A stretch of DNA of 61,474 bases from an uncultured Clostridia bacterium (GCA_949155365.1 CASCUT010000008.1:1-61474); one strand, 5' to 3'; counted from the first letter of the stretch, positions 27,247 to 37,222 are shown. Notes: a model not told the origin generated them from the letters alone. Made by a program: numbers and translations.

Positions 27247-28557
27247 TTAATCCTCTATTTCGTTTTTTCCAATTAAGTCATATCCTTGTGTTTCTGTAAT
27301 TTGACATGTTACAAATTTCCCTTGTAGTTCTTCTTCTGTCATTTCTACATATATTAGCCCATCAATATCTGGTACTTCTCTTGTACTTCTTCCTACATAG
27401 TATTGATTGTCAAATGTTTTTGTTTCGATTAATACTTCTAATTTTTTGCCTAGCATTTCTTCTTGCTTTTGTTCTACTATTTTTTGTTGCAGTTGCATGA
27501 TTTTGTTATATCTGCTTTTCTTTGTCATAGGATGAATTTGGTTTGGTAATTTTTCAGCTGGTGTTCCTTCTTCTTTGGAATAGCTAAATGTTCCTAGTCT
27601 ATCAAACTTTGCTTCTTTTACAAATTCATATAGTTCTTCAAAATCTTCTTTGGTTTCCCCTGGAAATCCTACCATAACGGTAGTTCGAATCACAACATCT
27701 GGAATTTCTTTTCTTAGCTTTTCTATTACTTTTCTAATACTGTCTCCATTACTTTTTCGATTCATTCTTTTTAGTACACTATCTGAGATATGTTGGATTG
27801 GAATATCAAAGTATTTGCATATCTTGTCTTCTTCTTTGACTACTTGAATTAGTTCTTCTGTAATGGTCTCTGGATACGCATATAGAAAACGAATCCATTT
27901 GATTCCTTCTACCTTACAAAGCTTTCTTAATAATTCTGCGAGTTTTGGCTCTTGGTATAAGTCGATGCCATATTTTGTGGTATCTTGTGCTATTACAATT
28001 AGTTCTTTGTACCCTTCCTTTGCTAACTTTTCAGCTTCTTCCAAGATTTCTTCCATTTTTCTACTAATGAATTTTCCTCTAATTTTAGGGATGGCACAAT
28101 AAGTGCAAAAATTGCTACACCCTTCTGCAATTCTTAGGTAGGCATAGTTTTGTCCTGTTGTAATCACTCTATCTAAAAACGCTAAATTTCTTTTTTCTAC
28201 TTTCTCTGGTTTTATTACCTCTTCGATTTGTTCCCAAATAGTATCATAAGAATCATATTTTATCCATAAATCTACTTCTGGAATCGCCTGTTTTAATTCT
28301 TCTTTATATCGTTGTACTAAGCACCCCATAGCAATTAAATATCGACATCGCTTCTTCTTATATTCTGCCATCTCTAAGATAGTATTAATTGCTTCTTCCT
28401 TGGCAGACTCAATAAAACCACAGGTGTTAATCACTAAAATATCTGCCTCTTCAGGGTTATTTACAATGTGATAGTCGTTTTGTTTAAATAGCCCAATTGT
28501 CATTTCTGTATCTACTAAATTTTTACTACATCCTAAATGGATAAATCCTACATTCAT
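27247..28557 (-). CDS. rimO: Ribosomal protein uS12 methylthiotransferase
   Basis: Radical-SAM enzyme that methylthiolates Asp88 of S12. 436 residues: N-terminal UPF0004 domain (GFIHLGCSKNLVDTE, NTCGFIESAKEE), radical-SAM CxxxCxxC in AEGCSNFCTYCAIPKIRG near residue 145, C-terminal TRAM domain. Start ATG at 28557 after AGGAGAAAG. Intact, no in-frame CGG. Confidence 0.95.
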   Translation of the reverse strand: MNVGFIHLGCSKNLVDTEMTIGLFKQNDYHIVNNPEEADILVINTCGFIESAKEEAINTILEMAEYKKKRCRYLIAMGCLVQRYKEELKQAIPEVDLWIKYDSYDTIWEQIEEVIKPEKVEKRNLAFLDRVITTGQNYAYLRIAEGCSNFCTYCAIPKIRGKFISRKMEEILEEAEKLAKEGYKELIVIAQDTTKYGIDLYQEPKLAELLRKLCKVEGIKWIRFLYAYPETITEELIQVVKEEDKICKYFDIPIQHISDSVLKRMNRKSNGDSIRKVIEKLRKEIPDVVIRTTVMVGFPGETKEDFEELYEFVKEAKFDRLGTFSYSKEEGTPAEKLPNQIHPMTKKSRYNKIMQLQQKIVEQKQEEMLGKKLEVLIETKTFDNQYYVGRSTREVPDIDGLIYVEMTEEELQGKFVTCQITETQGYDLIGKNEIED

Positions 28558-28675
28558 TTCTACTTTCTCCTTTATGGAAAGGAATATCTTATTTTGACAT
28601 TCCTTTTTCTTCTATTTTTTCTTTTACACCCATATGTTCTTCTCTTTCTATTGGCTCTACATTTACTTTATACTT

Positions 28676-29278
28676 CTATTTAAAATCTTTACTGTTTTCT
28701 ACATATTGTAGAATTTCATTGATACATTTTTCTAATTCATCATTGATAAAGGTTTCTTTTTCTGTTATTCCACATTGTTTTAAATTTTCTTCTGAAAAAT
28801 CTATATTATCTGCTAACATTCTTCTTTTTACTTCCTCGTAATTTGGTTTCTCTTGTATTGCTTCTCTATTTAATGCCCTATGCATCCTTTCTTCTTCATC
28901 GATTGTAATATATACAGGTAACACTTGTGTTTCGCTTTTATCCTTATAATAGTCTTTTATTTTTTGATATGACTCTAATGTTCCTACCGTTATAATATCC
29001 CCACTTTGTGCTAATTGCTCATCTTGAATTGTTGCATAAGTCCACGGACCTTTTATCGTTTGATATGTTCTACTTTCTATTACCCTTCCTTCTTCTGCCA
29101 ATTTTGCCATCTGCTCTTCTGAAACATAGTAATAGTCTACTCCATCTTGCTCCCCCTCTCTTATTGGCCTAGTGGTATATAGTATATATGTTTTTATTTT
29201 CATTTTCTCTTTTATTTTTTTGTATATGGTATCTTTTCCTGAAGCACTTTTTCCCATAATATAAATTATATTCGACAT
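28676..29278 (-). CDS. Guanylate-kinase-like P-loop protein
   Basis: 200 residues. P-loop IMGKSASGKDTIYKKI, TTRPIREGEQDGVDYYYVSE as in guanylate kinases, but a divergent lid and C-terminus, so substrate may differ from GMP. After the TAG stop the same frame stays open for 28 more codons (KYKVNVEPIEREEHMGVKEK...) to TAA with no start of its own. The intact reading otherwise lacks in-frame CGG. It precedes rimO on the same strand. Confidence 0.75.
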   Translation of the reverse strand: MSNIIYIMGKSASGKDTIYKKIKEKMKIKTYILYTTRPIREGEQDGVDYYYVSEEQMAKLAEEGRVIESRTYQTIKGPWTYATIQDEQLAQSGDIITVGTLESYQKIKDYYKDKSETQVLPVYITIDEEERMHRALNREAIQEKPNYEEVKRRMLADNIDFSEENLKQCGITEKETFINDELEKCINEILQYVENSKDFK

Positions 29279-29403
29279 CTTTTTTCTCCCATTAATTTTT
29301 TATTATTATATCTTTTTTCTTTCGAATAGTCAATTTTATCTTGCAATATTTTCCTTTTTTATATACAATAAAGACATTCCTATTATTTAAGGAGATGATA
29401 TTA

Positions 29404-31140
29404 TTGGAAAAAAAGTTTAAACCACAAAAAAATAGAATTTATCCTGGTGTTTTTGTTGATAATTTTAGAGAGTATCTCGCTTATACAACAAAAGAGTTTG
29501 CTACTCGTGTTGCCTTTAGTTATAAAAAAGATGTGACAGCAAAACATCCAGAATTTGTCAATGTTACCTTTGAGAAGCATTATGAAGATATTGCTTCTTT
29601 TTCTACCCGATTACTTTCTATGGAATTACAAGGCAAACGTATTGCACTTATTAGTCATAACCAATATCAATGGCCTGTTAGCTATATGGCTATTAATACT
29701 GGCGATATGGTTTGTGTCCCTTTAGACTATTTGCTTCCTGAAAATGAAATTGAAACTTTACTTCTTCGCAGTGAAGCTGAAGTGATTATTTTTGATGGAA
29801 AATTTTTAGATATTTTTCAGCACATTAAGCAAAAAGGTAATACTCCATTAAAGTATTATATTAATATGAATGCCGAAGAACATACCGATGATGGTATCCT
29901 ATCTTTTTGGAAATTATTAGAAGAAGGTACTATGCTAAGAAAACAAGGCGATACTTCCTATGACTCGATTGTAATCGATTCTGATAAAATGTCTGTTTTA
30001 TTATTTACTTCTGGTACCACAGATACTTCAAAAGCGGTTATGCTTTCCCAACGAAATATTTGCTCAAATGTATCTGCTATGTCCACTTTAGTAAAGTATG
30101 AAGAAGGAGACCGCGTTCTTTCCTTTTTGCCATTGCATCATACGTTCGAATGTACTGCTACTTATCTTTGCTTCTTTTATGTGGGATGCAATATCTGCTT
30201 CTGTGATGGATTAAAGCATATTGCCAAAAATTTAGTCGAATATGAAATTCGTAATATGGTATGTGTGCCTGCCGTCTTGGATTTGATGTATCGTCAAATT
30301 TGGAAGACGATTAAACAAAAAAAGTTAGTAATCCCTGTTAAGATTATGATGGCAATTTCTAACTTTTTGTTATTCTTCCATATTGATATTAGAAGAACCT
30401 TATTTAAAAGCATTTTAGCTCCTCTTGGTGGGAAATTAAGAATGATTATCTTTGGTTCTGCTTCTGCTGATATTAAGGTGGTAAAATTCTTCCATAGTAT
30501 TGGTATTCGCATGTTACAAGGTTATGGATTAACGGAAACATCCCCTGTTATCTCTTCGGATAGCGATAAATATCAAAAACATGGAAGTGCTGGTCGCCCT
30601 CTATTTTGTGAAGATGTTCAAATTATCAATCCAGATGAAAATGGCATTGGTGAAATTACTGTAAAAGGCCCTAATGTTATGCTTGGTTATTATCAAGAGG
30701 AAGAAAAAACAAAAGAAGTTTTAGTCGATGGATACTTTCATACTGGCGACTTAGGTTATTTAGATAAAGATGGTTGTCTCTATATTACTGGTCGTATCAA
30801 AGATATGATTGTATTAAAAAATGGGAAGAAAATTTTTCCTCAAGAGTTAGAACTTTTATTAAATGAATCTCCTTATATTGTAGATAGTTTCGTGTACGTT
30901 TCTCCTTCCGAACCAGATAAGTTATGCACAAAATTAGTCTATCGTGTGGATTGTGATGCATTAAAAGAAAAAACGGAAGAAGAAATTTATGAAATTTTAA
31001 AGCAAGAAGTAAAAAAAGTAAATAATCAAACTCCTTCTTATAAAAATATTCGTGGTGTTACTATTACCACCACTCCACTAATTAAAACAACAACGCAAAA
31101 AATTAAAAGACATGAAGAAATGAAGACCTTAATGTTCTAA
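29404..31140 (+). CDS. Long-chain acyl-CoA synthetase-like AMP-binding enzyme 1
   Basis: 578 residues. ANL-superfamily motifs in order: LLFTSGTTDTSKAVMLS (P-loop, near 200), GYGLTETSPVIS, YFHTGDLGYLDKDG, GRIKDMIVLKNGKKIFPQELE, and a C-terminal TTTQKIKRHEE lysine. Activates a carboxylic acid with ATP, then CoA; the acid is unknown. TTG start at 29404 (AAGGAG nine bases upstream) is preferred to the in-frame ATG that abuts the Shine-Dalgarno. A close paralogue follows. Confidence 0.85.
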   Translation: MEKKFKPQKNRIYPGVFVDNFREYLAYTTKEFATRVAFSYKKDVTAKHPEFVNVTFEKHYEDIASFSTRLLSMELQGKRIALISHNQYQWPVSYMAINTGDMVCVPLDYLLPENEIETLLLRSEAEVIIFDGKFLDIFQHIKQKGNTPLKYYINMNAEEHTDDGILSFWKLLEEGTMLRKQGDTSYDSIVIDSDKMSVLLFTSGTTDTSKAVMLSQRNICSNVSAMSTLVKYEEGDRVLSFLPLHHTFECTATYLCFFYVGCNICFCDGLKHIAKNLVEYEIRNMVCVPAVLDLMYRQIWKTIKQKKLVIPVKIMMAISNFLLFFHIDIRRTLFKSILAPLGGKLRMIIFGSASADIKVVKFFHSIGIRMLQGYGLTETSPVISSDSDKYQKHGSAGRPLFCEDVQIINPDENGIGEITVKGPNVMLGYYQEEEKTKEVLVDGYFHTGDLGYLDKDGCLYITGRIKDMIVLKNGKKIFPQELELLLNESPYIVDSFVYVSPSEPDKLCTKLVYRVDCDALKEKTEEEIYEILKQEVKKVNNQTPSYKNIRGVTITTTPLIKTTTQKIKRHEEMKTLMF

Positions 31141-31145
31141 TAGCC

Positions 31146-31175
31146 AAAACCAGATAGCTTAGCTATCTGGTTTTA
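31146..31175 (+). terminator. Terminator of synthetase 1
   Basis: AAAACCAGATAGCT / AGCTATCTGGTTTT, nearly loop-less palindrome just after the stop. Confidence 0.75.
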
Positions 31176-31292
31176 GTTTAAAGTATTGACATTACCAATT
31201 CCTGTTTCATTCTCTTATTAGATGTTCTCGAAATCAACCAGGAACAAATCCATTTATAAAACAAATCTTACATAACTCGACATTTTTCATTC

Positions 31293-31321
31293 TTGCAATT
31301 TTCTCTAATATAGGATACAAT
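31293..31321 (+). promoter_or_regulatory. Promoter of synthetase 2
   Basis: TTGCAA, 17 bases, TACAAT, 33 bases before the TTG start. Confidence 0.6.
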
Positions 31322-31353
31322 AAGGCTATCAATTTAGAAAAGAGGTCCTTATT

Positions 31354-33084
31354 TTGAACGATTTCAAAAGAAAATTATACGATGCCGATGAAATTCATAG
31401 TTTTAGAGAATTAGTAGCACGCTATGAAACCCTTTATGCCGATAAATTGGCCTTTACTTATAAATTAGAACCAAAATCAAAAGAATACATCCAAAAAACT
31501 TATTCTCATTTTGTTTCTGATATTAAAAGTTTAGGAACTGCTTTGCTTCATTTGGGTTTAATGAATAAGCGAATTGCTATCATTAGTCCTAATCGTTATG
31601 AATGGTGTGTCTCTTATTTAGCAGTTACCTGTTCCAATATGGTTGTAGTACCACTTGATAAATCTCTACCAGCCAATGAATTGGAAAGCCTGCTTATTAG
31701 AAGTAATGCGGAAGCTGTTATTTTTGATAAAGAATATGCAGATACTCTTGTAAAATTAAAAAAAGAAGGAACAAGCAACTTAGCTTACTATATTTGTATG
31801 GATAATACCCCTAATTCTGCCTTTTTGCGTTTTAAGGATTTATTAGCTGATGGTCAAAATCGAATCGAACATCAAGATAATAGGTATGAACAAATTACAT
31901 TAGACCCACACCAGATGTCCATTATGCTATTTACTTCTGGTACCACTGCCATTTCGAAAGCAGTTAGTCTGTCTCAAGCCAATATTTGCGCAGATATTTA
32001 TGCCCTTGCTCAAATGACAGATATTCGCAAAGAAGATACTTTCTTATCTTTCTTGCCACTTCATCATACCTTTGAGTCTACTTGTACCTTTTTGTATGGT
32101 ACCTATTGTGGTATTACCATTGCCTTTTGTGATGGTCTTCGCCATGTAGCAAATAATTTAAAAGAATATCATATCACTGGCTTTGTTTGTGTTCCTTTAA
32201 TGCTTGAAATTATGTATAAAAAAATAGAAAAGGCATTAAAAGATCAAAAGAAATTTACCTTAATCAAAATCATGTCTGGCTTTTGTAATTTATTACTGAA
32301 ATTTGGCATTGATATTAGAAGAAAGGTAATGAAACCTGTTTTAGATAGTTTTGCTCCCGATTTACGTGTTTTAATCGCAGGTGGAGCCCCTATGAGCAAA
32401 GATGCTATCAAAGGATTTTTAAATTTAGGAATTAACTTATTACAAGGCTATGGTTTAACTGAGACTTCTCCTGTTCTTGCGGGAGAAAATGATAAATATA
32501 AAAGACTTGGCTCTGTTGGTTTTCCGTTGCCAGGAATTGAAATTGCAATTGATTCTCCAACGAAAGATGGAATTGGAGAAATTAAAGCTAAGGCACCAAC
32601 TGTAATGCAGGGGTATTATCAAAATGAAGAAGCCACCAAAGAAGTACTAAAAGATGGATGGTTTTATACTGGCGATTTAGGTTATATCGATAAAGATGGA
32701 TTTTTGTTTGTAACAGGAAGAAAAAAGGATGTAATTGTTCTAAAGAATGGTAAAAATATTTATCCAGAAGAATTAGAAATTTTAATTAACAAATTACCTT
32801 ATGTAGAAGAAAGTATGGTGTTTGGAAAACCAGATAGTAAAAATGATGATTTAACATTGTGTGCTAAAATTGTTTATCACAAAGATGCTATGAAGGAACA
32901 GTATCCTACTAAGAAAAACGAAGATTATCACTCTACTATTTGGCAAGATATTCGAAATACGATTAATAAATCAATGCCTGCTTATAAATATATTCGTGAA
33001 ATTATAGTAACAGAAGAGCCTTTGATTAAAACGACAACACAAAAAATCAAAAGACATGAAGAAATTAAGAAAATTTTAGGATAA
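31354..33084 (+). CDS. Long-chain acyl-CoA synthetase-like AMP-binding enzyme 2
   Basis: 576 residues, collinear with the upstream gene: LFTSGTTAISKAVSLSQ, GYGLTETSPVLAGEN, WFYTGDLGYIDKDGF, GRKKDVIVLKNGKNIYPEELE, TTTQKIKRHEE. TTG start with AGAGG upstream. A separate promoter and terminators around each copy indicate independent expression of a tandem duplicate. Likely feeds fatty acids or another acid into lipid metabolism. Confidence 0.85.
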   Translation: MNDFKRKLYDADEIHSFRELVARYETLYADKLAFTYKLEPKSKEYIQKTYSHFVSDIKSLGTALLHLGLMNKRIAIISPNRYEWCVSYLAVTCSNMVVVPLDKSLPANELESLLIRSNAEAVIFDKEYADTLVKLKKEGTSNLAYYICMDNTPNSAFLRFKDLLADGQNRIEHQDNRYEQITLDPHQMSIMLFTSGTTAISKAVSLSQANICADIYALAQMTDIRKEDTFLSFLPLHHTFESTCTFLYGTYCGITIAFCDGLRHVANNLKEYHITGFVCVPLMLEIMYKKIEKALKDQKKFTLIKIMSGFCNLLLKFGIDIRRKVMKPVLDSFAPDLRVLIAGGAPMSKDAIKGFLNLGINLLQGYGLTETSPVLAGENDKYKRLGSVGFPLPGIEIAIDSPTKDGIGEIKAKAPTVMQGYYQNEEATKEVLKDGWFYTGDLGYIDKDGFLFVTGRKKDVIVLKNGKNIYPEELEILINKLPYVEESMVFGKPDSKNDDLTLCAKIVYHKDAMKEQYPTKKNEDYHSTIWQDIRNTINKSMPAYKYIREIIVTEEPLIKTTTQKIKRHEEIKKILG

Positions 33085-33124
33085 TAAAAAAGCTGAAGTT
33101 CTCACAAGAACTCCAGCTTTTTTA
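33085..33124. terminator. Bidirectional terminator
   Basis: AAAAAGCTGAAGTTCT / AGAACTCCAGCTTTTT with CACA loop, between convergent genes. Confidence 0.85.
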
Positions 33125-33655
33125 TTACCAATTTTCGCTATTGGAAAATGTTCCTCTAAGCACGTATAATTCATATACTTCCTTTTTATCAAAAATGCCC
33201 AATGTCCAGATACTTATCTTTCCTTTCATTTCGTATCTTTTCAATGTTGGAACTGTAATGTCCTTCCTTTCCATTACATTAACGTCTTTCTGTTTTGCCT
33301 CAATTTCACGTAGCAATATAGCTCCTTCCTCTATTTCGGGATTTCCCAATTCCCAGTATTGAAATGTATAATCTCCACTTGAATAGCAATAGGAACTCAC
33401 TTCAACTTCTTCTATAAGCTTTGCATCATGATATTTTGTCGCATTAAAAAATGAAATAACTATCATTGATATTCCCACTACAAGGAATATAATTGGCACA
33501 ATCTGCTCATCTTTTATTGCCTCCTCTTTGTATGCACCATACTCTACCGCTTCTTTAATTACCAGTATCATAAAAACCGTTATTCCGACGCCTAATAGTG
33601 TTACTATCATAATATTTCTCCTTTTCTTTATTAAAAGCCTGTTTACAAGTGACAT
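33125..33655 (-). CDS. Hypothetical two-TM membrane protein
   Basis: 176 residues. Two N-terminal hydrophobic segments (IMIVTLLGVGITVFMILVI and IVPIIFLVVGISMIVISFF) followed by a soluble beta-rich domain. No family recognised. Confidence 0.55.
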   Translation of the reverse strand: MSLVNRLLIKKRRNIMIVTLLGVGITVFMILVIKEAVEYGAYKEEAIKDEQIVPIIFLVVGISMIVISFFNATKYHDAKLIEEVEVSSYCYSSGDYTFQYWELGNPEIEEGAILLREIEAKQKDVNVMERKDITVPTLKRYEMKGKISIWTLGIFDKKEVYELYVLRGTFSNSENW

Positions 33656-33750
33656 CTATGTTAATCTAACTTAACAGTTAGTCTAAAAAGGAATTTATAA
33701 TTTCTAATATTTCTATATTAGCACCATTTCGAACATTTTCAAGTGTTTCC

Positions 33751-33779
33751 TTGCTATTTACATAAAAATATGATAAAAT
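33751..33779 (+). promoter_or_regulatory. Promoter of the 33.9-kb gene
   Basis: TTGCTA, 17 bases, TAAAAT; AAGGAGG precedes the ATG at 33871. Confidence 0.55.
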
Positions 33780-33870
33780 ACCTCTATCTTAACTTGAAAT
33801 ATTCCTATTTCGTCTTATTTAAAATAGGAAACATTATTACCATTAAATAATTTTAAGGAGGATAACACCT

Positions 33871-34458
33871 ATGAAAACGATTGAAGAAAGGCTTTTAACG
33901 TATTACAATGATTTAATTGAACATCATGTTATTGTTTTGGATGGTTCTGTTACATTGGACTGGCTAAAACGGCAGCGAATTGTAGAAGGAAGAAAGGAAC
34001 TTGAACTTCGATTTGGAAAGGTAACAGTAGATAATATTTTAGGAGAGAAAACCTTCCTTGCTAAAGCAGAAGATATGCTACTAGAAGTTCAGGAAAAAGG
34101 TAGCTACAAATTCCTTCCTACGATTGCCTGTTTCCTTTCTTGGGAATGTGATACTGTATTAGACAGCGAAAATCCTATTAGAGAAAAATACGGCTCCTTT
34201 GATTTTCGAATTCCGCTTCCTATTCCTAAGATTCCTGGCAAAGAATTGAATTTTTCTACCTTAGATTTTATGGAAAAAGAAATTACTATTGATACCTTAA
34301 AGAGGATTTGTATTCTTTTCTCCAATGAAGAAGCACAAAATTTTCACTGCCATCCCTTTAAGCTTGCCTTTTTCCAATATCTTCAGCAATGCACTTTTTA
34401 CGTTTTAAAAGATGCTTTTGAAGAAATTAAGAAAGAAGTACAATCTGTAACAAAATAA
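33871..34458 (+). CDS. Hypothetical protein
   Basis: 195 residues, no signal or membrane segment; FRIPLPIPKIPGKEL is a distinctive Pro-rich stretch. Not recognised. Codon 34 (33970) is an in-frame CGG in LKRQRIVEGRKE that must be sense, since the +1 frame stops five codons later. Own promoter and strong terminator. Confidence 0.55.
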   Translation: MKTIEERLLTYYNDLIEHHVIVLDGSVTLDWLKRQRIVEGRKELELRFGKVTVDNILGEKTFLAKAEDMLLEVQEKGSYKFLPTIACFLSWECDTVLDSENPIREKYGSFDFRIPLPIPKIPGKELNFSTLDFMEKEITIDTLKRICILFSNEEAQNFHCHPFKLAFFQYLQQCTFYVLKDAFEEIKKEVQSVTK

Positions 34459-34463
34459 GAGTA

Positions 34464-34503
34464 AACAACAAAGAAAGAGCAACATTCCGCTCTTTCTTTG
34501 TTT
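34464..34503. terminator. Bidirectional terminator
   Basis: AACAAAGAAAGAGC / GCTCTTTCTTTGTT with an eight-base loop. Confidence 0.85.
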
Positions 34504-35696
34504 ATACTTCCTTACTAAATATATGTTTTCTTGTCATTTCTAATAAGTTTAGCTTTGTAAATTCCATAATTTGAGTTTTAGCTCTATCTTCTTTTAAACT
34601 TTGTTTCAATGTTTTTATAATCTCTTGTTTGCTTCCCTCTTCTAACATATCAATATAATCAATCACAATAATGCCACCAATATCACGAAGGCGTAATTGT
34701 TTTGCTATTTCCACACTTGCTTCCTTGTTTACTTTTAATACTGTTTTCTCTAAGTTTTCTTTTCCTGTAAATTTACCGTGAATTAACATCAATCGCAGTA
34801 AGTGCTTCTGTTTTATCAATCGTAATAAATCCTCCACATTTTAGCCATATTTTTCGATTTTCCATCTTTTCTAATTGTGTCTGGATATCATATTTATTTT
34901 CTAAACCTTGTGCTTGATATTCAATATTAACCTTTAAGTCTTCATGGATTTCTTTTAAAATCGCTGCTACTCTTTCCTGCATCTCTTTTGTATTTACCCA
35001 AATTCTCTCTAGTTTTTGATCGGCAATATCTAACAATATCTTTTCTAAAATAGTATTGCTCTTTTTGATTATCCTTGGACTTTTATTTTGTTTTTCAACT
35101 TCTGTCTGAACTTTCTCTAACCTTTCTATGGTAGTCTGTATATCCTTCTGAATTTTTTCTTCATCTACACCTTTTGCTGCAGTACGAATAATAATCCCTA
35201 TTTTGCGTTTTCCTTTTTCTTTTTTTGCAATAGCAAGTAGCCTTTCTCTTTCTTCTTGTTCTTCTATTTTTTGCGATATCGTAATAAAATCATTTTCTGG
35301 AAGTAATACTACAAATCTTCCTGGAAGTTGAATATAAGTACTTACTCTTGCTCCTTTTATTTTGGTACTATCTTTTTTTACTTGAACCAAAAGCATATCA
35401 TTTGGTTTTATATAATCTTTAATGTTATATTGTTCCAAATCTTCTTCTTTATTTCCTGTTACATTACTTCTTTTTGGTAAGACATCACGAATATGTAAAA
35501 AAGTATTTTTTCCCTCTCCAATATTAACAAATGCTGCTTGCATTCCTGGCAAAACATCCTCTACTTTTCCTATATAGATATTTCCTTCTAAACGTTGTTT
35601 GTCTTCTACCTCTTTATAATATTCTTTTACGATTCCCTCTTCCACATAAGCAATTTGTTTTTCTTCCCCTTTTTGGATAATTACTAATTCCTTCAT
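34502..35696 (-). CDS. rng: Ribonuclease E/G family protein; needs a +1 shift at CGGT
   Basis: Endoribonuclease for rRNA/mRNA processing. N-terminal S1 domain (GNIYIGKVEDVLPGMQAAFVNIGEGKNTFLH) and the catalytic part KCGGFITIDKTEALTAIDVNS. The zero frame stops right there. Skipping the extra C at 34778 gives DVNSGKFTGKENLEK, then LRLRDIGGIIVIDYIDM, a 397-residue protein. Asp residues of the active site lie on both sides of the join, so the first frame alone would be inactive. It lacks the longer C-terminal part of E. coli RNase G. Start overlaps the end of pth by four bases. Confidence 0.88.
34775..34778 (-). other. CGGT +1 frameshift site, rng (Gly307)
   Basis: Gene strand reads TCA-C-GGT-AAA. 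Zero frame gives R-stop at once; +1 frame restores IDVNSGKFTG. Confidence 0.92.
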
Positions 35697-36265
35697 TCTT
35701 TTCCTTTCTGATTAAATTTATTCATTGCCATATCCATTCCATTTTTCACGATTTCAATAATAGCTTCTTTTGCTTTTGTCGTTCCCTCTTCTAATTTCTT
35801 TCTTTCTTCTTCTGGAATAGCACCAATTACATAATTTATCGCATCCTCTTTAAACTGTGGCTTTCCTATTCCCACTCTAATTCTTGCAAACTCTTCGGTT
35901 TGTAATTCTTGTACGATTGATTTCATTCCATTATGAGACCCTGCTCCACCTTTTTTTCTAATCTTTATTTGACCAGGCTCAATATCCATATCATCATAAA
36001 TAACACAAATATCTTCCATTGGAATTTTATAAAATTGAACCACTTGCAAAATTGCTTTTCCACTTAAATTCATGTAAGTCTGAGGTTTTAATAAAATCAC
36101 TTTTTCCTTTTCAATTCTGCCTTCTCCATATAAACTATCAAACTTCTTTTTACTCATTTCGATTCCATATTGTTCTGCTATTTTATTAATGGTATCAAAT
36201 CCCATATTGTGTCTTGTTCTGCTATAGTCTTCTTCTGGATTTCCTAATCCTACAATTAAATACAT
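35693..36265 (-). CDS. pth: Peptidyl-tRNA hydrolase
   Basis: Releases tRNA from peptidyl-tRNA dropped by stalled or frameshifting ribosomes. 190 residues: GLGNPEEDYSRTRHNMGFD with the catalytic His, PQTYMNLSGKA, DDMDIEPGQIKIRKKGGAGSHNGMKSI. Overlaps rng by four bases. In an organism with frequent frameshifting its recycling role could matter (inference). Confidence 0.95.
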   Translation of the reverse strand: MYLIVGLGNPEEDYSRTRHNMGFDTINKIAEQYGIEMSKKKFDSLYGEGRIEKEKVILLKPQTYMNLSGKAILQVVQFYKIPMEDICVIYDDMDIEPGQIKIRKKGGAGSHNGMKSIVQELQTEEFARIRVGIGKPQFKEDAINYVIGAIPEEERKKLEEGTTKAKEAIIEIVKNGMDMAMNKFNQKGKE

Positions 36266-36278
36266 ATCCCTCTCCTAA

Positions 36279-36302
36279 TGCAATGTCTTCTTAGACATTG
36301 CA
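36279..36302 (-). other. Intercistronic hairpin between hslO and pth
   Basis: Perfect TGCAATGTCT / AGACATTGCA with a four-base loop and no T tract; more like an RNA stability or processing element than a terminator. Confidence 0.55.
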
Positions 36303-36313
36303 ACATCTATTTT

Positions 36314-37222
36314 CTATTCATTTTTTGGCTCAATGTCACTTTTGGAAACATCTTCAATGAGACATTGTAAATCCTGTTCTGTAAATTCGTATTTTTGATT
36401 ACAGAAATGACAAACGATTTCTGCTTTTTTGTCTTCTTTTAATATCACTTCTAGCTCGTCTTTTCCTATTGACACAAGTGCTTTTTCCATTTTTTCTCGG
36501 TTACAATTGCATTCGTATTTTGGTATTTTTTCTTCTTGTTCTAGTAGCTTAAGATTATTATCTCCTGTAATATCTTTTGCAATTTCTATTAAGCTCATAT
36601 TTTCATCTAACATTTGTGAAATTGGTTTTGCTTCTTTCATTCGATTCTCTAGAATAAATAGTTCATCTTCTGTTGCATCTGGCATTGCACTTACAAGAAA
36701 ACCACCACTTGCTTTTACACCATCTTTATTGACTAAAACCCCTAGTGCTACTGCTGTATTTTTTTGTTCTGACGTATAGTAATAGTTTGCAAAATCTTCT
36801 GCTATTTCGCCAGATACTAATTTTGCCATTCCTATGTAAGGGTCTTTTAATCCGATATCTTTTATGACATATAGAAATCCCTCTTTTCCCACAGCCTCTC
36901 CAACATTTAGTTTTCCATCTGCTCTTAGAGGTAGTTCTACTTGTGGGTTTGCCACATAGCCTCTGGTTCTTCCTTGACTATCTGCTGTAACAGTAATGCT
37001 TCCAATTGGACCATTTCCTTTTATTTGAAGTGTTAGGCTATCTTCTTTTCCTTTGAATCCACTTGCCATAAGAGCTCCTATTGTTAAACATCTTCCTAGT
37101 GTTGCTGTTGCAAGTGGGCTTAAGTCGTGAAGCTTTCTTGCCTTTTCTACTAATTCTGTAGATTCTATACATGTGATACTTATTTTTCCGTTATATGCTA
37201 AAAATCTTTGTATTTTATCCAC
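36314..37222 (-). CDS. hslO: Redox-regulated chaperone Hsp33
   Basis: 302 residues. Holdase activated by oxidation of its zinc-binding C-terminus: CNCNREKMEKAL (CxC) and VCHFCNQKYEF (CxxC) near residues 235-275, with N-terminal YNGKISITCIESTELVEKAR. ATG at 37222 with GGAGG. First gene of an hslO-pth-rng run. Confidence 0.94.
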   Translation of the reverse strand: MDKIQRFLAYNGKISITCIESTELVEKARKLHDLSPLATATLGRCLTIGALMASGFKGKEDSLTLQIKGNGPIGSITVTADSQGRTRGYVANPQVELPLRADGKLNVGEAVGKEGFLYVIKDIGLKDPYIGMAKLVSGEIAEDFANYYYTSEQKNTAVALGVLVNKDGVKASGGFLVSAMPDATEDELFILENRMKEAKPISQMLDENMSLIEIAKDITGDNNLKLLEQEEKIPKYECNCNREKMEKALVSIGKDELEVILKEDKKAEIVCHFCNQKYEFTEQDLQCLIEDVSKSDIEPKNE

